This document shows positions 1-12,000 of a stretch of 64,000 nucleotides of DNA, piece by piece (within the stretch, counting starts at the first letter, position 1; every line of letters starts with the position of its first letter). The position numbers were made by a program, and so were the translations under genes. A model generated the notes under the pieces. The model was not told where the DNA came from and did no database searches. It was given only the letters and a program-made list of their open reading frames with translations. Where the stretch lies: positions 124,001-188,000 of the forward strand of contig OY723246.1 in the NCBI GenBank assembly GCA_963210315.1. Reading direction: 5' to 3'. This DNA is from Rhynchopus euleeides (taxonomy: Eukaryota > Euglenozoa > Diplonemea > Diplonemida > Diplonemidae).

Positions 1-3000
1 GACGCAGAACCCGTCCGTCTCAACAGACAGCGCCACCGTCACGTTGTCCGCCCCGTCCCCGGTGAAGACGGACGTCACCGTGCGCGCCCCGACGCCGGGC
101 ACCCCGTCCGCCCCGCCGTACGTCTGCGCCACGCGCACCGTGTCGGCGTGCGCCCCGAGCCACACCGTGATCCCGCGCGTGTAGTCGGGCCCCGTGTACA
201 CAATGTCCGCAGGCGCGACACCCGCGATGCGCCCCGCCGTCAGCGTCACGTTCGTGCGACCCACCGTCGACAGCGTGTCCGCCACGAGCAGGCGCTTCCG
301 GCCCTGCGTGCCCGGTTCGCCCCCGTCCACCGTCAGCAGCGCCTCCACGTAGTCGGCCCGGCCCTCCACCTTCGTCGCCACCGCGGCCGCCGCGTTGCTC
401 AGCAGCACAGCGTCCGACCCGACCGCCACCGTGTCGCCCCCGGCGTGCAGGCGCACCACCGTCGGCACAGACGTCCCGCGCACATTCAGCGTGTCGTCCC
501 CGGCCTGCGACAGGTCGATGTCCAGCGTCTCCACCCCCGTGTACAGCAGCCCCGCCACCAGGGCGCGCGCGTCGATGCGTTCCCCGTTCAGCAGCTCCTG
601 CGACGCGCCGCTGGCAACCTTCGACGTGTCGAGCGACAGCGCAGTGATCGGGGTGACCGCCGCCACCTCGCCCGTGTACCGCACCAGGTACACCTCGTCG
701 CTCACCCGGTCCACGGCGAAGCTCTGCGCACACCGCCCAATCACTGCCGTCCCGCACACGTCCGCGTCCGGGAACACGGCCGCCTGCATGGCGCTGGCCA
801 TGGCCGCCCCGTCCGTCCCCACCGCAAACTCAAACACATACGGCTTCGCGTCCACGGAGAGGGAGAGGGCGAAGGTCCCGCCCGACCCGCGCACGGCCAC
901 CACCTGCACCGCAACAGACGCGGAGTCGCGCACCGGGTACATCCCCAGCCCCGTCAGCTCAGTGCGCGTCAGGAACCCGGCGTCCCCCAGCGCGTTCCCC
1001 CCCGTGTTGTCCACCCACAGCGTGTCCGTCCCTGCCCCGCCGGCCACGCTCACCACATCCCGCACCCGGGCCACCAGCCCGTCCGCGTCCCCGAAGGCGA
1101 AGCTGTCGTCCCCGCCCGCCCCGTCCAGCACGACAGGGCCGTCGGCTGCCAGCACCGTGAAGGCGTCGTTGCCCTTCCCCGCGTGGACGTACGTCGCCCC
1201 GGGGTGCGTCCCGTTCACCACCACCGTGTCCACCGCAGGGCCCAGCTTCACCACCACCTCCTCCATCCCCAGGTACGAGATCCCGCCGAGCACCGCCTCC
1301 CCCGCCAGCACGCGCGCCTCCCCCATCCCCATCCCGGTGATGCGCCCCTCCGCCAGCACCACCGTGGTCGGGAGGAACCCGCCCGTGTTCTCCACCACCA
1401 GGCGGTCCACCTGCTGCTCCTCCCGCACCGTCAGCCACGGGTTCGTCTGCCCGGGGAACGCCTCCAGGTCCACCTCCCCGGGGTATGAGATCGCCTTCAG
1501 CGTCGACACCGACCCGGGCGCCTCCCCGCCCCCGACCGTCAGCGCCCCCTGGATCTGGTACGCCAGGGCCGGCTGCGACGCGAACTGCTGCGTCGCCTCC
1601 CCCCGGTCCACCGTCTTGTCCTGGATCGCCCTCACCGTGACCGTGACCGGGATCGCGTACGTCCCCGCGTTGAAGACCACAGACGCCGGGGACACCGCCA
1701 CCTGCTTCGCCGCGAGGAACGGCTTCCCCCACACCTGCGACAGCTGCACCACCGCGTCCACCGTCACGTCCCCGGCAGGCGCCTGCGTCAGGTACAGCGT
1801 GTACGTGTCCTCCGTCTGTCCCTCGATCACCTCCGTGCTGCCGCCCGACTCCAGCACCACCAGCCCGGGCGCGTCGTCGTCCAGGATCTCCACGTTCACC
1901 GTCGACGCCGCCACCCCCTGGTACACTGTGTTCGCCACCGCCACGGACACGTCGTGGTGCAGCGCCGCAAAGTGGAACCCCTCCACCGCCGTGTCCTGCA
2001 CCGCCGTCACCGTCACCGTCTGCCGGCACCCGGTGCCCGCGCTGAAGGACACGGCCGCCGGGGACACCTCCACCTGCGCCGCGTCGTGGCGCACCGTGAC
2101 CGTCACGTCCTGCGGGCGCGCGTCCGCCACGCACGGCTGCAGCAGCACGTCGTACGTCACCGACGTCCCCACGGCCCCGAGCCCCGACTCCGACACCCGC
2201 ATCCCGGGGTCCGCGTGCGCCTCCAGGATGTAGATCTCCGCCTGGTCCTTGTCCACCACGCGCACCGGCACCGACGGGATCTTCAGGGAGTTGTACCCGT
2301 CCGTGTTGCTGAGCTGCGACACCGCGTGCCCCAGGAAGGCCACCTCGTTACCCTCCAGCGCCTCGTCCTGCACCACCGTCACCGTCACCGTCCGCGGGAC
2401 GGACCAGGTCAGCCAGGTGAAGCTGACGACGGACGGCGACACCGTCACCGACGCCGCCCCGGGGATCTCGGACGGCGGGGCCGGGGGCACAATCGTGACG
2501 TCCACCCGGTCGCTCGAGGAGCGCCCCGTCACCGGGTGCCCCATCCGCACCACGTACGTCCCCACACGCTCCCCCGCGCTGCCCCCCTCCAGCAGCTCCA
2601 GCTCTGTCGGCACCACGACCGCGAGCGACGCGTTGTCCGCGTCCGTCACGTACGCCGTCACGCCGTGCGCCTCCAGCCCGTCGTACGCCGCGTCCGCCAC
2701 GCTCGACAGCACGTGCTCGACCACCCCGTTGTGCCCGCGCAGGTCGCTGCTCTGCACCGGCACGCTGTAGCGCGGCGTGACGTACACCGTGTCGCTCCCC
2801 AGCCCCGCAAACACGTTCGTCTTCACGTGGTCCGCCGTGCTCATCACGTACACAGTGTCGTCTCCCGCCGCTGTGTTCAGCTCCACGCTCTCGATCCCCG
2901 TGAAGGTGACGTACAGCCCGGCCCCGTAGATCCCGTCCCGCGTGATCACAAACGTGTCCGGCAGGTTCGTCCCGATCGCCACCAGGGTGTCGAACCCGGG

Positions 3001-6000
3001 GCCCCCGTCGATCGACACCGGCGCGTTCACCGTGTAGTACACCACGTCGTCACCCTCGTCCGTCGACACGTCCGTCTGCTTCACCGCCGGGTCGGGCTGC
3101 GTCTGGTCCTCCGCGTCCGCAAGCGCAAACGCGCGCACCGTGAAGCGGTCGTTCCCGACCCCGCCGCGCAGCGACAGCGTCCCCACGTTCCGCATCACCA
3201 CGAACGTGTCCTCCCCGCTCTCCCCGTTGCAGTTCATGTGCTCCCCGTTCCCGTCGCTCAGCCACCCCTCCGTCGTCAGCGTGGTGGTGAAGGCGTCCCC
3301 CGGCTCGCTCATGTTCGCCGCCACACGCTGCGAGTTCCACAGCTGCCCGATCAGGAAGCGGTCGTTCCCGGCACCCCCGTTCTGCGTCGTGATCCCCGAC
3401 GTCCCGTCCGTCACGAACGTGTCGTCCCCGGCCAGCCCGTTCACCACCACACCTGATCGACGCGTCCACGTCCACACGCTCCCCGGCGTCCGACGCCGCG
3501 TGGATCAGCGCGATGAAGTTGGTGCGGAACAGGAACAGGTCCGAGGCGGGTGTCCCGTTGATCACAAGCGTGTTCGACTCCACCGTGTCCGGGTTCCAGT
3601 ACCCGCTGTCGCTCAGACGGATGCGCGACTGCCCCGTCCCCGAGTACCCGATCTCGTACGCGTCGTTCTGGTCGCCCCCGTCCAGCAGCAGCAGCCCCGC
3701 GATCCGGTTCACCACCGTGGCCCCCTCCTTCGCGACGGGGACCACCATCCTGTCCTCCCCCTTGCCCGCGTACACCTGCGTCGGCCCGCTCACCCCGCCC
3801 ACCGTCAACGTGTCTGCCGCATCCCCGGCGTACACCGCCGTGCTCCCCGTGTGCGTGGACGACACAGTGAAGGTGTTCGCCGTGCGCAGGGCCAGCCGCA
3901 CCTCCACGGACGCCACCCCGGCGTACAGGATCCCGTCCGCAGACATCCCCAGCCCGGACACGCGCGTCGACGTCAGCTCCCCGACGTTCCCGACCGCCAG
4001 GTCGACCGTCTCATCCACCACGAGCGTTGTGCCCGCCCCGCCGCCGCTCACCTTCACCGGGGATACAATCGCGTTCACCGTCCCGTCCCCGATGCGCAGC
4101 AGGTCCGTCCCCCCGTTCCCCTTCACCTCCACGGACGCCCCCGCCGGTGTTGCCGCCACGGTGAAGTCGTCCGCCCCGCCCGTCAGTGCCACCCGCACCA
4201 CGTCCATCTCCACGAAGGCCAGTGACCCGGGCATGCCCGGGAGCGACACGTCGAACGCCGCCACCCCGCCCACCTTCTGCTCCGTCGGCGACGCCCGCAG
4301 CACACCGGTGCCCGCTGCCTGCGCCTCCGTGAAGAGCGTGTCCTGCCCGCCCCCGCCCACAAGCGTAATCGCCCCGGCCACGGCCGTCCCGGCACGCACA
4401 ATCACCTTGTCGTTGCCCCCGGCCAGGTGCACGTAGAGCTTCGTCCCCGCCGCCAGCCCCGTCACCGTCACCGTGTTCGCCGCCCCGTTCAGGCGGATGT
4501 GCACCTCTTCGAACTCAGAGTACAGGATCCCCTCCCCCGTCAGCCCGAACCCGGTGATCTGCCCGGCCGCAAGCGTCCCAGCAGGGATGTCCCCCGCCTT
4601 CGTCGACAGGTCCAGGATCAGCCTGTCCGTCTCCTGCCCCCCGTCGCTCCCGCCGCTGAAGGTCCCGCGCGACACCGGGTTCACCAGCAGCACCGTGTCG
4701 GAGAAGCGCTGCCCATGCCCCTCGTACGACAGGAACCCGCTGAACTCCTGCGCCTGGCGCGTGTCCTCCTGCCCCGCCGCCGGCGGGGTCCCGAACAGCA
4801 CCTCCACCTCCTCCGACCCGCCGCCCTCCCCGTTCACGTACCGGATCGTCATGTACTCCCCCTTGTCCGCCGTGTCCCCGGTCACGCGGTTCCCGGCCCG
4901 CGGGCCCATGTTCAGCCGCAGCGTGTTCGACTCCACATCCGCCAGCACCGGGAGCGCGGGCGGCGTCGTGTCCAGCTCCAGGAAGCACACCGACGTGGAG
5001 AACTTCCACACCGACTCCCAGCGCCCGCGCGGCCAGCAGATGAAGGCCTTGCACTTCCAGTTCACAAACGGGTTGAACAGCTCCACGCTGAAGGAGGCCC
5101 CGGCGCACATCTTGATCTTGATGTTGAAGATGTCGAGGAACGACCCCTTCTCCACGATGCTCTTGATCTCGCTGAACCGGATCTTCCCGTCCTCGTTCGG
5201 GTCGTACAGGTCGATCGACCCGGTGAAGCTGAACTCCCCGCTCGCACTCAGCCGCGCCAGGAACAGGTTCAGCGTCGCCCCGATCCGCACCCGCCCAGCC
5301 GAGTACAGCTCCGGGACGTCCACGCCCCCGGTCCCCGTCGGCAGGTCCGTGTCTGAAAGGTAGAACCCGTCCAGCGCCAGCAGCGGGTTCTTCTGCTCGA
5401 TGGCACGCCGGATCCCGCTTGTGTCGTACCCCACAGACACGCGCGCCCGGAACTGGAACGACCCGTAGAAGTCAATCACCACAATCCCGGCCGCCACCGG
5501 GAACCAGAAATCGATCGTCACGTCGATCTCCATCTGCGGGGTCTGCACCACAAACAGGTCCACGTCCTTCCCGGTGATCAGCCCCAGCACCCCGCTCGCG
5601 GACAGGAACGGCAGGTTGAACACCGCGTTCGGGTTCGTCAGCTGCCGCATCAGCGCCTTCATCTTGTCCGACCCGGTGTTCGAAGCCGCCGCCACGGGCG
5701 CCTCGTCGTTCTGCACCACGGCGTACCGGCCCCCCGTGTACCCGGGCGGGAGCTCCGTCTCCTCCGGCAGGCGCGCGAAGCCCCCCTTCTGCAGCTCCCA
5801 GTTCCCGAACGAGATCTTCAGGTTCCCCTTCCACGTCTTCAGCTCCTTGATCACATCCGTCACCGCAATCACGAGGTCGATGATCTGCTGGATCGCGTCC
5901 AGGTACGCCAACACGTTCTTCACACTCCCGCGCACGGGGCCGCCCGCCCCCAGCAGCCCGTTCAGCAGCACCTCCGGCAGCTGCAGCAGCGACACGTCCC

Positions 6001-9000
6001 GCCCGGCCAGGTCCGAGATCACCGGCAGCGGCTTCTGCAGAGTCACTAGAATGGGCCGCAGCGGGGCCAGGAACGAGTCCAGCTTCGCGAAGATGGGCTG
6101 CAGGATGTTCGTCACAAACTCCCCCAGGTTCAGCGACACGTCGATCAGCAGGAACTGGTTCGGCGTCGCCGACGGGTCATCCACAACCGTCTCGTTCGCG
6201 GCCGGCACCGCCACCGACAGGGAAGCGTTCTTCCCCGCCGTCGCCAGGCGCTCCCACTTCGCCCCGTAGTACGAGTACAGCGAGGTGGTGAAGCGCGGCA
6301 GCCCGGAGCTCCCCGCCAGCCCGAGCGTCATGTCCATCCCGACGGCCACCTCGAAGTCCGCGTTCGCCCGCAGCAGCCCGGCACCCCCGCTCTTCAGCTC
6401 CCGGAAGGTGAGGAACCCGTCCCCGTCCACCTCACCCACGTCCACCGCCATGCGCCCCAGCAGCCGCGTCACGTCGTCCCTGTTCTCGATACCCGCCTGC
6501 AGGATGAACAGCTCCCCGTCCGCCTTCAGCTTTGGCAGCGTCAGCCCCACGAACACCTCCATCTCCGTCCCCTCCACGTTCAGGTAGAACCCGCGCGACA
6601 CGCTGATCCCGAACCACAGCTTGAACTCCCACCCGACCAGCAGCTCCACCCCGCCGCTCGCGTTCAGCTTCAGCGGCAGCTCCTCGAGCCCGAAGTCGAA
6701 GTCGAAGTCCTCGTTGAACAGGATGTCCTTCCCGAGCGTCACGTCCCACTCAACCGCGTCCGCGTCGGCCAGCGGCGCCCCGTCCTTCAGCAGCCCCTGC
6801 TCGTCCAGCACACCCTCCAGCGGCGCACCCTGCTTGTCGCGGATCACGAGCGGGATGGTGTCCCCCTTCAGGATCCCGCGCCCCTTGAACAGGTCCACCA
6901 TCGTGTCCCGCAGGAACTTCGCCATGTTCGTCTGCTCCACGTTCTGCAGGCGCGCCTCCAGCGTCCCGTACAGCTCCCCGCGGAAGGCCTCGATGAAGTC
7001 GCGTGCCACCACCTCCCGGATCTTGTTCTTCACAATCGGGACGTCCATCGACCCGAGCACCCCGTCCGCCGCCGTGACGGCCAGGTCCAGCTTGCTGAAC
7101 ATCCCGTCCACCCCCTTCAGGATGGTGCGCTTGTCCTGCAGGATCGCGGCAATCGGGTTCAGCCCCTTCAGCGGGGAGGCCAGGGACCGCAGCAGCTTCG
7201 TCACGTTCAGCCCGTCGAACGACACCAGCTTGATGCTCTTGTCAGACGTCCCGTTGTTGCGCGTCAGGAAGTCCGAGAGGGACGGGATCCCGATCGTCAT
7301 CGTCTCCACCCCGGCAGGGAGCTCCAGCGGCAGCACCGCCTCCACGCGCCCCTGGTGCGTCAGCCCGAACCCCTGCACGATGTTGGAGAAGGCGCCCGCC
7401 CCGTCCAGGTAGTACCGCTGCCCCTCCTCCAGCCCGTACCGCACGTACGCCGGCTGCGTCGGGTCCCCGAGCCCCGCGTCCAGCGCGACGCGTGCCTCAT
7501 TCACCCCGAACTGCAGCGGGCCCAGCGACAGAAGCAGCGACCCCTGCGCGCTCGCCAGCAGGTCCGCCTGCAGCGCCGTGCCCCCGCCCACGAACAGGCG
7601 GAACGGCTTCGCCGACATGTCCACACCCAGCTGCAGCTTCGCCGTCGCGCTCCCCGCCAGCGCAATCTTCAGGCTCGCGTCCAGGTCCAGGAAGTCCCCG
7701 AGCAGGTCCGCGATGTCGTCCAGCCCCGGCACCCCCGCCAGCCCGGCCAGCTCCTGCAGGTTCATGTCCAGCGTCAGCTCCGGCAGAGACGGCGGCGCTG
7801 CCGTGAACTCCAGGTCCAGCGTCAGCACCCCCGTGTCGTACTTGAACTCCATCAGGCACGACCCCGTGCACCCCTTGCTCGCGTCCGGCTCCGCCGGCAG
7901 CCCCAGCTTCTCCTCCACCAGCAGCTCGATGCGCGCCAGCCCGCCCTGCGTGTCCGTCAGGAGCAGCTCCAGCTCCGCCAGCACCGCCTGCACCTGCGTC
8001 ACCACCGTGCGCGGGGTGACCGACACCAGCGGCACCTCCGCGTCCATCAGCGGCAGGTCCGACAGCAGCCCCGACACCGCAGGGGACTTCCGCGTGTTCC
8101 CGAAGATCAGGTCCACCCCGTCCGCAATCAGCCCCACAATGTCCGCCACCGACAGGTTCCGGAAGTTCGGGAGCTCCGGGCCGTCCACCTCCACCACAAA
8201 GTCCGACGCGTTCGGGAAGGAGAAGTTCGGCTGCAGCTCCACGAAGAAGGGGGGGTCCAGTGTCACCGCCACCGACCCGCTCACCGGGGACAGGAACCCG
8301 GGGATCCCGACCGACACATACACCTCCAGGTTTGCGTCCACAGTCGCGTTCGCCGCAATCATGCTGAAGGGGTCCTCCACAATCGCGTCCCGGATCTCGC
8401 TCAGCGCCATCGCCTCCCCCTGCGTCCCGAACTGCGCCAGCGCCTTGATCCCGATCTCCCCGCCCCCGTTGTACGCCTCCGCCGCCAGCACCGCCAGCGT
8501 GGCCGCCAGGTTCACGTCCGACACCGACAGCACCATGTCCGCCTCGAACCCGAGGTTCCGCACCACGGCGGTGAAGCGCTGCGCCTTCGCCTTGTCGCTC
8601 GTCAGCCCCGTCAGCGCCTCGAAGGCTGGCGTCACGCGCGTCTCCAGCCGCCCCACCCCGGTCGTCTGGATCAGGAAGGTCGTGTTCTGGTAGTTCAGCG
8701 CCCGCACCGACGCCCCCGCAGGCAGCAGCAGGCTCAGCGCCTGCAGCTGCGCCTCCAGCTCGTCGTAGAAGACCGCACCTTTCGCCAGCACCACCACGTG
8801 CGGCACCCGGTCCAGCACCAGGGTGAAGTTCGTCTTCTCCGACAGGGTGAAGCTCGTGAACTCCTGCGCCGCAGGGATGTTCGCCTGCAGCGACAGGTTC
8901 CCGGCCGCCGTCCCCATCCGCGCCCCGAGCTCGAACCCGATGTTCGCCACCGTCGTCAGTCCGATCGACGCACTCGCGTTCACCTCCAGCAGCGGCTCCA

Positions 9001-12000
9001 CCTCAGCACCAAGCCTCAGCGCCGCCGCCGGCTGCGGCAGGTGCAGCTGCAGGTCCAGCCGGAACAGCAGCTCGTACTTCGACGCGTCCTGCTTCGACGG
9101 CTCGTACGTGTAGGTCAGCGCCCCGTCCGGCAGCCCGACCGCCTCCGCCAGCACCACCACCAGCTCCGGGATAGTCGAGAAGGCCGGCACCCGCGGCGCC
9201 TGCTTCAGATCCGCGTCCGTGAACCCGAGCAGCCGCGTCGCCGCCACCGCGTCCTCCGACTCGTTGTACGCCGCCTTCCCCGCCTTCTTCTGCGCCACCC
9301 GCACACGCAGGTCCGTTGCCTTGATCGACGCGTTCGTGCACAGCTGCAGCGCGTCCACCCCCTCGGCCGCCACGCTCGCCTGCACCGACAGCGCCAGCCC
9401 CGCGGTGTACAGCGCCTCGTTCATGTGCGCCGCAATCTGCGACACGTTCTCCGCCGCCAGCAGCACCGCCTCGTCCAGCGGCACCTCCGCCTCCAGCTCC
9501 TCGTTCAGCACCACGCTCAGCACCCTGCCCGTCGTGTTCCCGGCAAACCACAGGCTCTCGCTCGTCCCCTTCGCGTTCCACCCCGGCAGGAGCACGCCCC
9601 CCTCCACGCACAGCACCAGCGTGGGACGGTCCGCCGCGTCCTGCACCTTCACCATCTTCGCCGTGAGCGCCGCCGTCATCGTCTCCGCGAAGTCCATCAT
9701 GTCACCCACGTCCACGTCCGTGAAGGGGATGGGGAGGTCGAACACGGGGGACTCCCGGTACTCCTGCACCACGTTGATCAGCCCGCGCACCAGCCCCATG
9801 ATCTGAATCGGCGTCAGCCCGCGGAAGTCGTACAGCCGCGACATGTGCTTCGGCGTGATGGTCGGGGCCTTCCCGTCGAACAGGTCCGTGTCGGCCACAC
9901 ACAGCTGCGGCACCTCCCCCTCCCCGGCCCCGCCCAGCGTGGCCAGGTCCTGCCCCCCGACAGACGCGGCGAAGGGGAGGCACGCGTTCAGCGACCCGGA
10001 GCGCGTGAAGGCAAAGCCGTCCTTCGACACGGCCGGCAGCGGCAGCGCCGCCCCGTTGGCCAGCGACCCCCCGAACTTCGCCACGAGCGACCCCGTCCCG
10101 TTCGCCACAGACGCGGACAGGATCCCGATCGACGCTGTCGCAGACACCTCGGCCGCAATCTCCATCCCCACGGTGAAGTTGTCGAGGCGCACCAGGATGT
10201 CCTGCGCCGTCACTTTCGACAGTCCTGCCGACGTGTCGACCGTCACCTCCAGCCCGAACCCGAAGTTCACGCGCACCGCCAGCAGCCCCGTCCCGCTGAA
10301 CTCGAACTCCTCGTCGTCGATCAGCTCCCCCAGTGGCGGGGTGACCCGCACCTCCAGGTCACCGCTCACACGGAAGCCCAGCTGGAACTCCTTCCCGACC
10401 ATCCCCCCCTTCACGAAGGAGGCGGGCACCCCGTCCGCCGTGGTGAAGGCGCCCTGCGTCCGGCCCGCCATCGCCGCTCGGAAGTGCTCGATCGTGGGGC
10501 GCGCCTTCGGGCACAGCGTCGACCTGTCCAGGCAGCCCGCATACGCCGGGTCGGCCAGCACCTCGTCCAGCACGGTGTCCCAGATCAGGAAGTCGCCCCA
10601 GTCCGGCCCCGTCCCGCCCGTCTTCAGCAGGTCGTTCAGCGTCCGGTTCATCAGCGGCAGCGTCGTGCTCAGCGCCTCGAACCCGTTCACGGCGCGCCCC
10701 ACGTCCGACACCGCCACCAGCCCGTCCCGCAGCACCTGCATCAGCTCCGGCGGGATCTCCGTGTCCACCGTGAACTTCGGGGCGGCCGAGTCGAACAGCG
10801 CCAGGTCCTCCACCCCCAGGTACAGCACCCCCGGCAGCGGGCCGCCCGACAGCTGCACCTCCGACACGATGCTGCCCCCGAGGGCGATGGCATCCTTCAG
10901 CGGCGCCACCGTCAGCGACACCCCCGCGTGCTGATCCAGCAGCACCGCCGGGGTGGCCGCAGTCACGTCCCCGGCCGCAGCGGTGAAGACGATCTCCCCG
11001 TTCACAACAGACGCAAAGTCGAACTCGGGCCCGAAGTCCATCGGCACCGCAAAGTCTGTCACGTTCGCCCCGATCTCAAAGGAGAACTGCGTGACACGCA
11101 GGAACAGCTTCGGCCGCCCGGTCCTGTCGATCAGCGGCTTGATGTCCATCCCCGCCTCCACCTGCAGCCCCACCTTCGCCGCAAACGACAGGTGCTGGTC
11201 CAGCCCCGCCAGCGACGCCACCAGCCCGCTCCCGATGGAGTCGATCGTCCCGATCACGCTGTCCTGCCCGATCATCCCGAACAGCCCCGTCAGCGCCTCC
11301 TGCAGCGAGTCCACAATCTCGGACGGGCGCACGCTCCCGGCATCGAACGCCAGCCCCAGCTGCGCCGTCAGCTCCCAACGGCCCCCGGCCGTCGACAGCC
11401 CGCCGCCGAAGCTCAGCCCCCCGATGGACAGCCCCGTCGACACCCCGTCCAGCAGGCGCGCCTTCAGGAACCGCACCAGCCCCTGGATGGTGGGGCGCTT
11501 CCCGAACAGCCCCGCCACCGTGTCCAGCGACAGCCCGCTGCTCCCGAGCCCCAGCACCGCCCCCACCTCGGGGAGGAAGTTGCGCCAGTCGAACACCGCC
11601 CCCGTCGCCAGGTCAAGCGGCAGCAGGTCCCCGACCGTCGTGCCCCCGAACCGCGCCAGCAGGGACGGGAAGCGTGCCCCCAGCAGCTTGAACACCGCGA
11701 GATTGAACTTTACATTTGCCCCCAGGGTGGGCACGCTCCCCGCCAGGTGGCCCCCCAGCACACCCAGGTTGAAGGACGGCAGCCCCGACAGCCCCAGAGC
11801 CGCCTGCAGCTGCGGCAGGTACGCCGCAGGGTCGAACCCGGATGGGTACCCGGTCGTCGTGTCTGCCGCGAAGCTCAGCCCCAGCAGCCGCACCAGCGCC
11901 CACGCGTTCCCCTTCGACAGCGCGTACTTCGCGTTCACAGCCAGGAACCACACCAGGCCCGGCTTCCCGAACCCCGCATCCGCGGACGCCAGCGTCGGGG

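Noticed and set aside
148..3456. Several 170-610-codon plus-strand frames at the left edge
   Set aside because: Antisense shadows of the giant gene, whose minus-strand frame here carries coherent Calx-beta and GDDTV repeats.
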